DNA of 64,000 nt from Opitutia bacterium (GCA_016217595.1 JACRHS010000022.1:124001-188000), one strand, 5' to 3'; counted from the stretch's first letter, positions 10,001 through 17,897 are shown. The notes: generated by a model not told the origin, from the sequence alone. A program made the numbers and translations.

Positions 10001-10837
10001 GACCGGACCGACGACAGCAAGGCACTAATGCGGCACCACTATTGGGATGGCTATGACGAACGACTGTGGCCTTCGCACTGGCACGAGCTTTTTCCCTCTA
10101 CGGATGGCCGCAGCCAACTCACTTGGGTAGATGCGTTCGCGACCCTCGCTGTGGGGACCAACTTCTATTCATCCACCGATAAGGTGCTGGCCAATCCGGC
10201 CGATGACAGCACGCCGCTGACCGATCCGGCCTTCCACGGAGGTCTACACGCATGGGTGGCGCAGGAGAAATACAAAGGTGGCAATGGGCCGCTGGCTCGG
10301 CTCTTCCGCTCGTGGACGGCTGGGTGGACGACCAGCTATAACTGGTATGTGCCGATTGTCCCCACGCCGTCGTCCGATCCGAAAAACCGGCAGCGCTTCC
10401 CCAGCGAGGCGCGGGATGTGCCGACCGGGGTGCCGACTGCGGCGCTGCCGCAAACGCCGTTTTTCTTGCCCTTCCAAGCGAGCGAGACCGACGGATTCTA
10501 CCCTGGTTATCAAGGCTCGCGCTTGATGGCCCCAATCAGCGACAGTGGTGCCGACGACGAAGCCCGCAAGTTGGTCACACAAGCCAAGTGCCTCGCTGAA
10601 GGCATACCGGCGTTGTGCTACCCACAAGGAAGCAACAGATCTGCAAAATACAACGACCTTGGGGGCAACTTCGATATAAACATCCCCTACTCTCGCACGA
10701 GTGGAACGGGGTTTAAGAACGGCTGGCCGAGTTCGCGTTCCAATCAGGATTGGGATCACGGTGACTACATTCAAATCGCCTATACATTCAACTTTCCATT
10801 GTACGAAACGATGGTGGCCAACGGAGCACTCAAATGA
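7073..10837 (+). CDS. Very large secreted alpha/beta-hydrolase (lipase-like) protein
   Basis: I chose the ATG at 7073 because it gives a good signal peptide (RLKLLPLLLLAVALDGRAGE) and an ATGA overlap with the gene before. The product is 1,254 residues. The first 800 are beta-rich and unrecognised, with a possible calcium-binding DANRDGQIELPGDSPNDT segment near 585. From about 835 there is an alpha/beta-hydrolase core. LVLVHGYNWNG supplies the oxyanion-loop His843-Gly, and VIMAHSLGNMVT is the nucleophile elbow with Ser927 in an A-H-S-L-G context. The acid and histidine of the triad were not assigned. The closing region is aromatic-rich. Substrate unknown: a lipid or polymer ester is plausible. 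The 3' end of a related gene lies at 12212-12652. It may act with the protein encoded next, whose gene overlaps by ATGA. Confidence 0.72.
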   Translation: MKTLPMRLKLLPLLLLAVALDGRAGEIASVRSGPPGQETKITFQPTDEPVTRFEAWDVLEELQARTVWITEGHIGFTDLQHGQIVYEYKLPASSAPVRYFRRQTIASSWNEAFAANYSDHTRQGFYNLTVQKNTINENVCSGDYQQVATDTWMDVQGYNMYGPWGPIYTATTTTTGNTVTLSLSSPNVPIFTATTTRLSGRPGDSAQVTNDLAGCYIPFGYASEAAPAPYYWGSDWLYHASYLKPNGPFLSPPAELAVDRVMWQGPGGNLLAFTYSLVLSEEDTLSDVLARWSRSKAAGAFDTIPWQTQRRIMYGGAKVEDKSYWYGDMVFLYNETENLSSEGSAVCQRGQIRFVVPESLRIPGTGYRARIIETFYPNNPPYDAQIVAIHEVEMHAGQWESPVITAAARDNGFTEIQFFSMTAELLQPRKVLALPASVSTTCPWEYATSQPVISSAPQVIDTQGNARVQRSILTGSRTLQQINLADSWGTVTDFDSIKVSWAILPGATAAVRLWHWKNDGSTLGLWNEISPTADLVGYFGSSTDFVFAEALTGGKATLRFTINVGGQEVHDDLRIESEQTAAALAVDANRDGQIELPGDSPNDTTSRDKPFRFWINDDNDSGDTLGDDIPLPDGAANRNCDDTTVNGIRDLVDFFPVFLDLKQLLTVLPPGADGVSYTLKQDDAALGFVYTNYTRTQAFDYLRGDPANLATGFGPTLTQAAGEAIVTKIPSAGVDLFGLSPAFLAQVQNNGGIILIEASKTTTKPLILEVRKGVDVIVRLELALKIDAVETMYHYLNLRALAHGTAVDADKQGPGYNDPTTATAAPNDPFQGVANRKNLVLVHGYNWNGKEARGFGSEMFKRFYWAGSQANMYVVLWRGDDGQSNLLGLGNQTPDFHRNVGHAWQQAPHLRKFVAGLSGDTVIMAHSLGNMVTAVALTHEIDPDNPARLHSATQPANVVNYFALNAAIPLEALAVSDRTDDSKALMRHHYWDGYDERLWPSHWHELFPSTDGRSQLTWVDAFATLAVGTNFYSSTDKVLANPADDSTPLTDPAFHGGLHAWVAQEKYKGGNGPLARLFRSWTAGWTTSYNWYVPIVPTPSSDPKNRQRFPSEARDVPTGVPTAALPQTPFFLPFQASETDGFYPGYQGSRLMAPISDSGADDEARKLVTQAKCLAEGIPALCYPQGSNRSAKYNDLGGNFDINIPYSRTSGTGFKNGWPSSRSNQDWDHGDYIQIAYTFNFPLYETMVANGALK

Positions 10838-11805
10838 AAACGACATCGCTAGCGGTCTGGTTAACCTTGTTGCTAACGGCATTGCCGGGTTGCGCGCTCG
10901 CGCAACAACTCGTCGTGCCGCCCACCCACCCGGTAACGGTTCGGGCCTACGTGCACGATCCGGACGGCAGACCGGTCGAAGGCGCAACGGTGACGCTCAG
11001 TTTTACCTATTATCGGGGCAAGGAGAGTACGGGCCAATCTGTCCGGCAGGAGACAGCCAAAGATGGCTTCGCCATGGTCAGTGGTACCGCTGAAGCCGAG
11101 TACCGGATTAGGACCGAAAAAAGCGGCTATTATCGCACTATTGGGCCCGTTCGGTATCTCGACACCGAAGTGGGACTTAAAAAATATGCCACGGGGACGC
11201 AGGCAGTGGACATCGAGTTGCGACCGATCCGGGATCAAGTCGTCGGCATCCACAAGGGAATCGAAAAATTGCGAATACCGGCACTCGACAAGCCATTTGG
11301 CTTTGACTTAGAAGTCGGCGATTGGGTTACCCCTGATGGCAGGGGAAAAATAGCCGATTTGATCTTTAAACTCGATGGTTATTTCAACTCGCCCGACGAC
11401 TACAGCTTTAAACTGAATGCCATTTTGCCGGGTAGTGGCGACGGCTTGCAGGCGGTACAAGTGGAGCCATTGCCAGAGCGTGGTTCTGCTTTCCAGCTAC
11501 CGTACGAAGCTCCGCTCACGGGTTACCACTCTAGCCATATTTGGGAGAGATCACATATTGGCAAGGAGCGCACGTCGTCGGGCGAATGGAAGGGTGGTAC
11601 GGTGTTTCTTTTTCGTATCCGAACCGTGTTGGACTCGAATGGAAACGTCGTACGCGCGCTCTATGGCTACATGGATGGCAATGTCGATTACCGCGGCACG
11701 CCCGAGCAGGGAGTCAAGCTAAGCTTCACTTATTGGTTGAATCCCGAGTGGACGCGCAGCTTGGAGGCTGACCCGAAGAAAACGGTAACAGTTGTGCAGC
11801 CGTAA
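10834..11805 (+). CDS. Secreted carboxypeptidase-regulatory-like domain protein (copy 1)
   Basis: This 323-residue protein has a signal peptide (SLAVWLTLLLTALPGCALAQ). A carboxypeptidase-regulatory-like beta-sandwich follows at about 28-130, with VTVRAYVHDPDGRPVEGATV and TAKDGFAMVSG. The rest is unrecognised, but its last 40 residues (SFTYWLNPEWTRSLEADPKK) match the end of the protein at 12649-13743 (SVKYYANPNGSRNLEYDPLQ). The two are paralogues. Both genes overlap the end of an upstream alpha/beta-hydrolase gene by ATGA, so hydrolase plus partner looks like a repeated two-gene unit. The role could be a chaperone, inhibitor or surface anchor of the hydrolase. None of these can be chosen from sequence. 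Confidence 0.7.
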   Translation: MKTTSLAVWLTLLLTALPGCALAQQLVVPPTHPVTVRAYVHDPDGRPVEGATVTLSFTYYRGKESTGQSVRQETAKDGFAMVSGTAEAEYRIRTEKSGYYRTIGPVRYLDTEVGLKKYATGTQAVDIELRPIRDQVVGIHKGIEKLRIPALDKPFGFDLEVGDWVTPDGRGKIADLIFKLDGYFNSPDDYSFKLNAILPGSGDGLQAVQVEPLPERGSAFQLPYEAPLTGYHSSHIWERSHIGKERTSSGEWKGGTVFLFRIRTVLDSNGNVVRALYGYMDGNVDYRGTPEQGVKLSFTYWLNPEWTRSLEADPKKTVTVVQP

Positions 11806-11907
11806 GCGCTGGCGAAGTGTAGGTCCAAGCCGAGGGGGGCGTAGGGGGTCAGCAACATGAGCGATCGAGTCGAAAACCGCGAGGGAGCGGTGCAGACTTG
11901 AGGTGCC

Positions 11908-12045
11908 ATGCTCTATACTGGAATCGACTATCACAAACGTTACTCGGTGGCCTGTACGCTGGACGCACAAGGCCGCCGCTTGTCAGAGGCGAAGATCACG
12001 CAGAACACCCCGGAGGGGTTTGCCGCCTATTTCGCGGAGAGAATT
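11908..12045 (+). pseudogene. IS110-family transposase, N-terminal remnant
   Basis: The first 46 codons (MLYTGIDYHKRYSVACTLDA and onward to about AAYFAERIQ) match the start of IS110-type DEDD transposases, with Asp7 of the GIDYHK motif being the first catalytic acid. Identity breaks off at the inverted repeat of the AT-rich element that follows. The frame then runs through that element to a stop at 12156. About 250-300 residues of a normal transposase are missing, including the other catalytic residues and the serine-containing C-terminal domain, so this copy is dead. The 100 bases before it, after the stop at 11805, probably include the left part of the original element. Confidence 0.75.
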
Positions 12046-12211
12046 CAATGGGGTCAGGTTGATAAACCTTATAAAATAAATGTTTCTGATATTATGATAT
12101 CTGAATTTGAAGTATGTTACAGTTGCTTAGATATCTTTCTCGGCTGCATGTTGTAAATTGTTGATGGCGCCCCTGAATATTACTAAGTTTTATCAACCTG
12201 ACCCCACATTG
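12046..12211. mobile_element. MITE-like element of about 166 bp with terminal inverted repeats
   Basis: The left end (CAATG then GGGTCAGGTTGATAAA, 12046-12066) is repeated inverted at the right end (TTTATCAACCTGACCCCA at 12189-12206, then CATTG), with one two-base indel between them. The interior is AT-rich (TTATAAAATAAATG, ATTATGATATCTGAATTTG), unlike the GC-rich genes around it, and has no coding capacity of its own. Palindromes with a GGGGTCAGGT core are, from memory, common next to RAYT/Y1-type transposase genes, so a non-autonomous element is the best reading. It separates an IS110 remnant from a truncated hydrolase gene. No target-site duplication could be separated from the inverted repeats. 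Confidence 0.7.
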
Positions 12212-12652
12212 CCGTACGGCTTCCTGCAAGGATCGGCTGGCAGCTTCGTGAACTTCTACAACCAGAGGGATTATGCACTCAGTCCGACCGGTGGCGCGTT
12301 CAGCTCCGGTTCATGGCAGACCGACAACCAGCTCAAGCCGAACCAAGGCTACGTCTACAATGGCGTCGACGGCTTTTTCAAGAGCACGCCGGGCGGCGGG
12401 CTGGCGGTGCTGCGCTTGCCCGGCGACCGTTACGAGATCTTTTCTTTCGGAGCGGAGGCGCGTTCGTTTGCGGTCGGTGCGGCCGCGAGCGTCGGCGGCG
12501 CATTTGGCAGCGAGGTCAATCTCGATAGCGCCACCTACAACTTCGGGCCTGAGCACATCGGACACAGCGCGGAGTTTCGCTCCTACGCCGCTAATCGCCG
12601 GGCGTTTTGGGTGCAGCTCTTGGTATCGTTCCAGTTGAGGACACCAGAATGA
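12212..12652 (+). pseudogene. 3' remnant of a second alpha/beta-hydrolase gene
   Basis: After the MITE-like element the frame encodes about 146 residues without a start of its own. It runs from YGFLQGSAGSFVNFYNQRDY to an end with NFGPEHIGHSAEFR and FWVQLLVSFQL. The lengths, the aromatic content, the NFYNQRD-like segment (compare TNFYSSTDKVL in the 7073 protein) and the closing beta-rich part are consistent with the C-terminus of a hydrolase of the same type. The stop overlaps the ATG of the next gene by ATGA, exactly as the intact hydrolase overlaps its partner. It is therefore read as the surviving end of a duplicated hydrolase, the rest having been lost with the IS110/MITE events. Homology to 7073-10837 is weak by eye and should be tested. 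Confidence 0.6.
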
Positions 12653-13743
12653 AAAAGCGCATCATCTTCGTCGCTCTCGTCGCGGCCGTTGCTTTGCTCG
12701 TGTGGCTTCTACTGCCGCGACAAGAGCAGGCGCCAATCACCGCAGCATCGCCAAAGCCGGCTGCACCAGACGGCAAGAAGGCTCCGGCGGCGACAGCGCC
12801 GTCGTCACAAACCGTCACTGATGCGGACTTGCAGGCCACACCGCTCAAAGGTCCGGTCGACGCGGTCAAAAAACGCATTGCCGACATCCGAGCTGGCCTC
12901 GGTTACATCAACCGGCCGATTGAATTTTACGGACTCGTCATCGATCAGGACGGGCGCCCGCTGTCCGGCGTCAAGGTCATGCTCAGCGCGATGCACGTGA
13001 TCGAAGCGCTGCCTGGCGTGCAGGGATCGCGCTCGGAGGAAATCGTGCGCGTCACTGACAGCACAGGACGCTTCTCTCTGACCGGCGTGAGCGGCAACGA
13101 TGTCAGTGTGAAATCCATCGAGCTTCCGGGTTATGAACTCTCGCCGAAGACCAAGCGAGGCTTCAGCTACTATGGCACGCAGGACATCTACAAACCGGAG
13201 GCTCAAGCCCCCGTTGTCTTCCACATGTGGAAGATCGTTGGGGCCGAAAAGCTCATCACGGCAGACAAGTTTTACGGCGTCGTGCCGGATGGGCGTGTTT
13301 ACTCGATCGATGTGCTCGGCGAGAAGAAGACTGAGGGTGGTAACGCGGGAGACTTCAAGGTCTCGATTCGCCGTCCGGAGCGGGTCAATCCCAATGCGAA
13401 ATACGATTGGAGTTGCACCATTGAAGGCATTGGCGGCGGCGTGATCGAAACTCGGGACGAGTTTATGTATCGCGCCCCGGAGAGTGGCTATCAGCCGCGC
13501 TACGAGGTAAATGTCTCGGCGAACGATCCACAGTGGTCGGATCGCGCTAAGCGACAGCTCTACGTCACAGCGCGCGGCGGAAAAGTTTATGCCCGGCTCG
13601 ACGTGGAGATCTTCTCGAACTATCAAGACAAGGCGGTGTTTAGTGTGAAATACTACGCCAATCCGAATGGTTCGCGGAATCTGGAATACGACCCGCTACA
13701 GAACGTGGCGAAGCCGGCGAACGCGCCCGCGCCCAAGCCGTGA
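12649..13743 (+). CDS. Carboxypeptidase-regulatory-like domain protein (copy 2), membrane-anchored or secreted
   Basis: The product is 364 residues from the ATG at 12649. A lysine-initiated hydrophobic helix (RIIFVALVAAVALLVWLLLP) forms a signal anchor and a Pro/Ala-rich linker follows. A carboxypeptidase-regulatory-like sandwich (about 100-170) carries FYGLVIDQDGRPLSGVKV and VTDSTGRFSLTGV. The middle part is beta-rich. The end (VKYYANPNGSRNLEYDP) matches the end of the 10834-11805 protein. Its original upstream partner is the hydrolase remnant at 12212-12652, with which it still shares an ATGA overlap. It may now be expressed poorly, since the operon promoter is separated from it by the insertions. 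Function unknown. Confidence 0.7.
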   Translation: MKKRIIFVALVAAVALLVWLLLPRQEQAPITAASPKPAAPDGKKAPAATAPSSQTVTDADLQATPLKGPVDAVKKRIADIRAGLGYINRPIEFYGLVIDQDGRPLSGVKVMLSAMHVIEALPGVQGSRSEEIVRVTDSTGRFSLTGVSGNDVSVKSIELPGYELSPKTKRGFSYYGTQDIYKPEAQAPVVFHMWKIVGAEKLITADKFYGVVPDGRVYSIDVLGEKKTEGGNAGDFKVSIRRPERVNPNAKYDWSCTIEGIGGGVIETRDEFMYRAPESGYQPRYEVNVSANDPQWSDRAKRQLYVTARGGKVYARLDVEIFSNYQDKAVFSVKYYANPNGSRNLEYDPLQNVAKPANAPAPKP

Positions 13744-14164
13744 CGCTCGGAAGCATAGCAGGGGTCAAACTTTGCACTTTGCACTCGGACATGAAGCAAC
13801 GTCCGCAAAGATCCAAGCGGCACGTCGCGCGCCTGTTCTCCGCCGAGCCTCCGAGCTGTCACGCGCCCTGCTTCCTCCCTTCGCTCCGTTGTCGCTCCGG
13901 TCCGGTGGAGAGCGGTCGGGCCGGGCGCATCCTGTGCGGTGCAGTGGCCCGCACGAAACGGCGCTCCGAGAATATCCGCGCCGTCGCCGTCGTGCCTGCA
14001 CTTCGCTGCGCTGCGTTCCGGCACGTCGGCGCCCGCCGAGTCAGCCCCGGACGCACCGCTTCCGCCCAAATCGGATGCGCCTCTGTGCAAATATATTGCC
14101 CACTCCCGCAGCCATTTCTTTGCCGCCTTCTTTCTGGCGCTCCACGCCCCGACTGCTTACCCAA
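13744..14164. other. Intergenic region without a supported gene
   Basis: About 420 bases between two plus-strand genes. Long open frames cross it on both strands, but they read as GC-rich shadows with Arg/Ala/Pro-rich translations and no domain. Near 13760 there is an isolated GGGGTCAAACTTTGCACTTTGC stretch that resembles one half of a REP/MITE palindrome, with no matching inverted half nearby. No clear promoter or terminator was found. Confidence 0.5.
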
Positions 14165-15277
14165 ATGCCCATGAATTTTCTCCGACGAGATCGTGATACC
14201 CTGGAAAAATTTCTGCCGTCGTTCGACGCCAAGCTCGCGAAAATTCCACTGCTGGAACTGGAGCGCTCGAGCATCATGAACCCGGGCCTCAGCATGTTCC
14301 GCGAACTCGATGGCCCGGCGTTGTTGATCGCGCGCGAACTCGGTGGCAAGGGAGCCTCGCCCATGGATGCGATTCAGATCCATCGGGCCGTGGGTGCGCG
14401 CACGCCGTCCCTCGCCATCGCCATGACGATGCATCATCTCTCCGTCACCACCCTGATGGAGTACGGCGACTGCACGACGAAGTTGTTGCAGCTAATCACC
14501 GGCGGCCAATTGCTGGTGGCGTCGGGCTTCGCCGAGGGCCGGAGTGGCGCCGGCATTCTGGCCCCGACGATGCAGGCCGAGCCCCGCAATGGCGGGTATG
14601 TGATCAACGGCAGCAAGAAGCCATGCAGCCTGTCGAGCTCCATGCATCTGTTGGCCGCCAGCGTGTTCGTCGCGGGCCGCACCCGGGCGATCGCCGTTGT
14701 GCCGTCGGACGCTGAGGGCATCTCGCTAAAGCCTTTTTGGAAAAACACCGTGCTGGCCGGCGCGGAGAGCGACGAGGTGGTCCTCGCCAACGTTCAGATC
14801 AGCGAACAACAACTGTTCTTCCATGATACTGCCGCGGGGATGGACGCCGCCGAGGCCGGAGGCTTTCTATGGTTCCAGGTGCTGATAGCGGCATCCTATC
14901 TGGGAGTCGCCTCGGCGTTGGTGGAGCGGGTGATCGCCGGCGGACACGGTGATGCCTGTGGGCGAACGCAGCTGGCCCTCGAAGTCGAAGGAGCGATGTC
15001 CTCGCTCGAAGGCGTGGCGCGCGCGATGCAAGCCGGCGACCGCTCCGAGGCGCTTCGGGCGCAAGCTTTCTTCGTGCGCTTTTCCGTGCAGCAGGCGATC
15101 GCCCGGGCCAGCGTGCTGGCGATGGAATTGCTGGGAGGCACGGCCTTCCTCGAGTCGCCAGATGTCACATACCTGCTGGCGGCCAGCCAGGCGTTGGCGT
15201 TGCACCCGCCATCGCGCTTGAGCGCCGCGCCGGCTCTCGACGACTACCTCGCGGGAAAGCCGATGCAGCTGGTGTGA
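14165..15277 (+). CDS. Acyl-CoA dehydrogenase-like flavoprotein
   Basis: The product is 370 residues from the ATG at 14165. A second ATG lies at 14171, and the open frame extends upstream to 13667 only as a shadow. It has the acyl-CoA dehydrogenase order: a helical N-terminal domain with a HRAVGARTPSLAIAMTMHH segment, a central beta domain with SGFAEGRSGAGILAPTM and a GGYVINGSKKPCSLSSSM strand pair, and a C-terminal helical domain with MELLGGTAFLESPDVTYLLA. The family's usual catalytic glutamate context (YEGT-type) is not visible. It may therefore act in a DszC/hydroxylase-like way or on an unusual substrate, which is an inference. It is a single gene with a convergent esterase on the other strand, so the pathway is not given by context. 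Confidence 0.75.
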   Translation: MPMNFLRRDRDTLEKFLPSFDAKLAKIPLLELERSSIMNPGLSMFRELDGPALLIARELGGKGASPMDAIQIHRAVGARTPSLAIAMTMHHLSVTTLMEYGDCTTKLLQLITGGQLLVASGFAEGRSGAGILAPTMQAEPRNGGYVINGSKKPCSLSSSMHLLAASVFVAGRTRAIAVVPSDAEGISLKPFWKNTVLAGAESDEVVLANVQISEQQLFFHDTAAGMDAAEAGGFLWFQVLIAASYLGVASALVERVIAGGHGDACGRTQLALEVEGAMSSLEGVARAMQAGDRSEALRAQAFFVRFSVQQAIARASVLAMELLGGTAFLESPDVTYLLAASQALALHPPSRLSAAPALDDYLAGKPMQLV

Positions 15278-15298
15278 CGCGCGCCCTTGCCTGGGCCG

Positions 15299-16672
15299 CT
15301 ACGGCTTCACCTGCGCGATGAGCCAGGCGTTGGCCTGGTCGCCCTGGTCGGGCGTTTGCGCGTGGCCCATCTCCAACGCGAGCACGAGGCGCTTCGGCGC
15401 CGTGATCACATTGTAGGCGGCAAACATCGAGGTGGGCGGACACACTTCGTCGTTGTAACCCCAGCTGTAGAAGCCGGGCGCTTTGATCCGCTTCGCGAAA
15501 TTGAGTGCGTCGTAGTACGCCGTGGTGGCGATTTTCTCCGGCGTAGCTTGCGGCGAGGGTTTGCCCGACGCGTCCGGCCGGAAGAGGTGCGGCCAGCCGC
15601 CGGCGCGCCCGTGGAGATAACCCGTGACATCGCAATACGCCGGATAAAACAACGCCGCACCCGTCACGCGTTGATCGAGGCCCGCCGTCACGAGCGAGAG
15701 CTGCCCGCCCTGGCTGCCGCCGGAGACGAAGAGATTTTTTCCGTCCCAATTCGGCCGGCTCACGAGAAAATCGTTGGCGCGCACGCAGCCGAGGTAAACC
15801 CGGCGGTAGTAATAGCGGTCGCGCTGGTCGAGCTGGATGGTGTTGTACGCCTCGAGCGCGCCCGCCGCGAGCGAGGTGTAAACTTCTGTCGGCAGATTCA
15901 CCGGAAAACCGTGGATGCCGATTTGCAACGTGATGAAGCCTTTCTCGGCCATCTCGCGGTCACCCGTGTAGGCGCGCACCCCGGCGCCGGGCACGCGCAA
16001 CAACGCCGGATATTTGCCGGGGGCCTTCGGTTCGCAAAGGATGCCGTAGAGCCGCGCAGTGCCGCCGCCCGAGGCGTTGAGCGTGGCGAGGTTCACGTGG
16101 TAGACGTTGATTTTCCCGGTGGACGCTTCGGCTATCAATGTGAGCTGCGAATCCATCGGGATCTTGGCGAGCGCAGTCTTGCTGTCCTGCCAGAACGCGT
16201 CGAAGTCGGCCGGCTCCGTCTGCGTGGGCGCGATTTTCTCCGGAGCAAATCCCGCGGTGGCCACGCCCTTGTAGGGTTTGCCGCCGACACTGGCCGTGAC
16301 GACGCAGCGGATGAAGCCCGGTTGATTCAGCGTGCCGCCATCGATCACCAGACCGCCGGGCGGGAGCTTCGCGATTTTCTCCTCGGCGGGCAGCATCTCG
16401 GGCCCGACGCGATATTTCACCGTCAATCCATCGAGCGCCTCCTGATCCCACACGGCAGTGACGCGGAAGGTGACTTTCTCGCCGAGCTGATACGTCCAGC
16501 CCGCGCGGTCGAGCGTGACGCGCAACTGGGTGGTCGCCACCCGATCCTGGGCAATTGCGGGCACGGCGACGCCGGCAGGTGCGGATTGTCCGGATACGGC
16601 GAGCGCGAACACCGCGGCAATCGTCAGCGCAGTGAAACCAACAGGGAGCGAGCGAAGGAAACACGTTTTCAT
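15299..16672 (-). CDS. Acetyl xylan esterase / cephalosporin-C deacetylase-like (AXE1) secreted hydrolase
   Basis: The start is the ATG at 16672, which gives a signal peptide (SLPVGFTALTIAAVFALAVSG) and 457 residues. The open frame upstream of it is a shadow. After an N-terminal Ig-like domain (about 45-150), an AXE1-type alpha/beta-hydrolase follows. The nucleophile elbow is FVSGGSQGGQLS with Ser320, and the acid and base are probably in GYNDEVCPP and EMGHAQTPDQG. AXE1 proteins remove acetyl groups from xylan and related sugars (carbohydrate esterase 7). The usual AXE1 protein is near 320 residues, so the extra N-terminal domain explains the length. It faces the acyl-CoA dehydrogenase-like gene tail to tail (21-base gap) and fits the many polysaccharide genes in the window. 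Confidence 0.82.
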   Translation of the reverse strand: MKTCFLRSLPVGFTALTIAAVFALAVSGQSAPAGVAVPAIAQDRVATTQLRVTLDRAGWTYQLGEKVTFRVTAVWDQEALDGLTVKYRVGPEMLPAEEKIAKLPPGGLVIDGGTLNQPGFIRCVVTASVGGKPYKGVATAGFAPEKIAPTQTEPADFDAFWQDSKTALAKIPMDSQLTLIAEASTGKINVYHVNLATLNASGGGTARLYGILCEPKAPGKYPALLRVPGAGVRAYTGDREMAEKGFITLQIGIHGFPVNLPTEVYTSLAAGALEAYNTIQLDQRDRYYYRRVYLGCVRANDFLVSRPNWDGKNLFVSGGSQGGQLSLVTAGLDQRVTGAALFYPAYCDVTGYLHGRAGGWPHLFRPDASGKPSPQATPEKIATTAYYDALNFAKRIKAPGFYSWGYNDEVCPPTSMFAAYNVITAPKRLVLALEMGHAQTPDQGDQANAWLIAQVKP

Positions 16673-16834
16673 GGGAAAGGAGGAAAAGCGCCGTCCAATA
16701 TTCCCGGCCCCGAGCGCATCGCGAGCCCGTTTTCGTCGCGCTCCGCGACAACCCGAGATTGCGCTCTGAATCGGTCCGGCCGTAATCGGCGAATCTTCGT
16801 TTCCTTTTTGCGCCGCATTTTCCCCGCCAAATCC

Positions 16835-17326
16835 ATGACTCACGCAGCAACCGGCATCGTCGTGTTGGGCGCGCCCAACGACCCGCAAGGACGCTTGTCC
16901 AGCCTCGCGCTGGAACGCTGCGCACAGGCGTTCCACGAATGGACGCTGCGACCCGGCGCGAAACTGCTGCCCACCGGTGGCTGGGGCGCTCATTTCAACA
17001 CCACACCGCTCCCGCATCATCACTACCTGCGCGCCCAACTCATCGCGCTCGGCGTGCCGGCGGAGGCATTCGTCGAGGGCGTGGAGAGCGCCAACACCAT
17101 TGAGGATGCGCAACGCTGCCGGCCCATTGTGGCGCGCCACGGTTTCAGCCGGCTGGTGGTCGTGACGTCCGATTTCCATGTGGCCCGCGCGCAGTTTCTT
17201 TTTGCGCGGGAGTTCCCGGAGTTGCCACTGGAGCTTGTCGGAGCGGTCACGCAGTTGCCCGCGGAAGAGTTGCAACAACGCATCGCTCACGAAGCGCGGG
17301 CGCTGGCGAAATTGCGGAGCGCCTGA
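16835..17326 (+). CDS. YdcF/SanA-like DUF218 protein
   Basis: This 163-residue protein begins at the ATG at 16835. It opens with a short strand (GIVVLGAPNDPQGRLSS) and has the DUF218 pattern of an LLPTGGWG strand and turn, an acidic EGVESANTIEDAQRC helix, and VVVTSDFHVARAQFLF. This corresponds to the vTs.yH..Ra motif of YdcF-like proteins, with Phe-His in place of Tyr-His. There is no membrane segment, so it is cytosolic unless processed differently. The biochemical role of the family is not firmly known (envelope polysaccharide metabolism and SAM binding have been proposed). It lies between a divergent esterase and rnpB with no operon partner. Confidence 0.72.
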   Translation: MTHAATGIVVLGAPNDPQGRLSSLALERCAQAFHEWTLRPGAKLLPTGGWGAHFNTTPLPHHHYLRAQLIALGVPAEAFVEGVESANTIEDAQRCRPIVARHGFSRLVVVTSDFHVARAQFLFAREFPELPLELVGAVTQLPAEELQQRIAHEARALAKLRSA

Positions 17327-17369
17327 CGCACCGGCGCCGCTGTCGCGCCACGCGGGGAGCGGCGAAGAA

Positions 17370-17897
17370 GGTTCCTTGGTCCCGGAGCCATAAGCCGGAT
17401 TTTGTCACGCGTCTTGCGACGCGGTGGTCGTCATTTCTCTCATGTCCTTGCGGACTTGTCCCCTGCTGCCTGACCGGCGAACGGATCGCCAGGCTGGCGC
17501 AGGTGGGATGCGGCATACCCGCGGCTATCGGACGGGCCGTCCAGCCGCCTATTTTGCCTTGCACCGGAGGGGGTTTATCGTGCCGCCGTCGTTGCCGACG
17601 ACGCGGTGGGCTCTTACCCCACCGTTTCACCCTTACTGGGCGGAAACCCGAGGAGGGTGCACGGGGCAAGCCCCGCACTCCGTACACTCGCGCTCACCGC
17701 CGAGCGGTTTATTTTCTGTGACACTGTCCGTCGCGCCGGTTTGAACCGGCACGCCCGCGCTGGAGCTGACTCTTGCGCGGCCTCCTGCCCGGTGGTGTCC
17801 GGACTTTCCTCTCCAAGCATCAAAACCGGCGCGGCGTTACCCGCGCCTTGGGATCAAAGAACCCGGAGCGACAACCTGGCCCCGGAACCAAGGAACC
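17370..17897 (-). ncRNA. rnpB: RNase P RNA, bacterial type A
   Basis: On the minus strand the conserved 5' GAGGAAAGTCCGGAC box (17801-17813) is followed by GGGTGAAACGGTGGGGTAAGAGCCCACCG, a CACAGAAA segment, the GGCACGATAAACC and GCAAGGCAAAATAGG elements, and the 3' ACAAAATCCGGCTTAT signature near 17390. The ends form a 16-base helix P1 (GGTTCCTTGGTTCCGG with CCGGGACCAAGGAACC), which sets the limits. RNase P RNA is the catalytic subunit that removes the 5' leader of pre-tRNA. At about 528 nt it is longer than the 377-nt E. coli RNA, so one or more peripheral helices are extended. It is flanked by a DUF218 gene and a divergent phosphodiesterase. Confidence 0.93.

Noticed and set aside
13740..14174. 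144-codon ORF between the regulatory-like protein and the dehydrogenase gene
   Set aside because: Cys/Arg/Pro-rich low-complexity translation overlapping other frames, with no motif.
15287..16834. Upstream extension of the DUF218 frame by over 500 codons
   Set aside because: It covers the AXE1 esterase on the other strand. The family pattern starts at the ATG at 16835.
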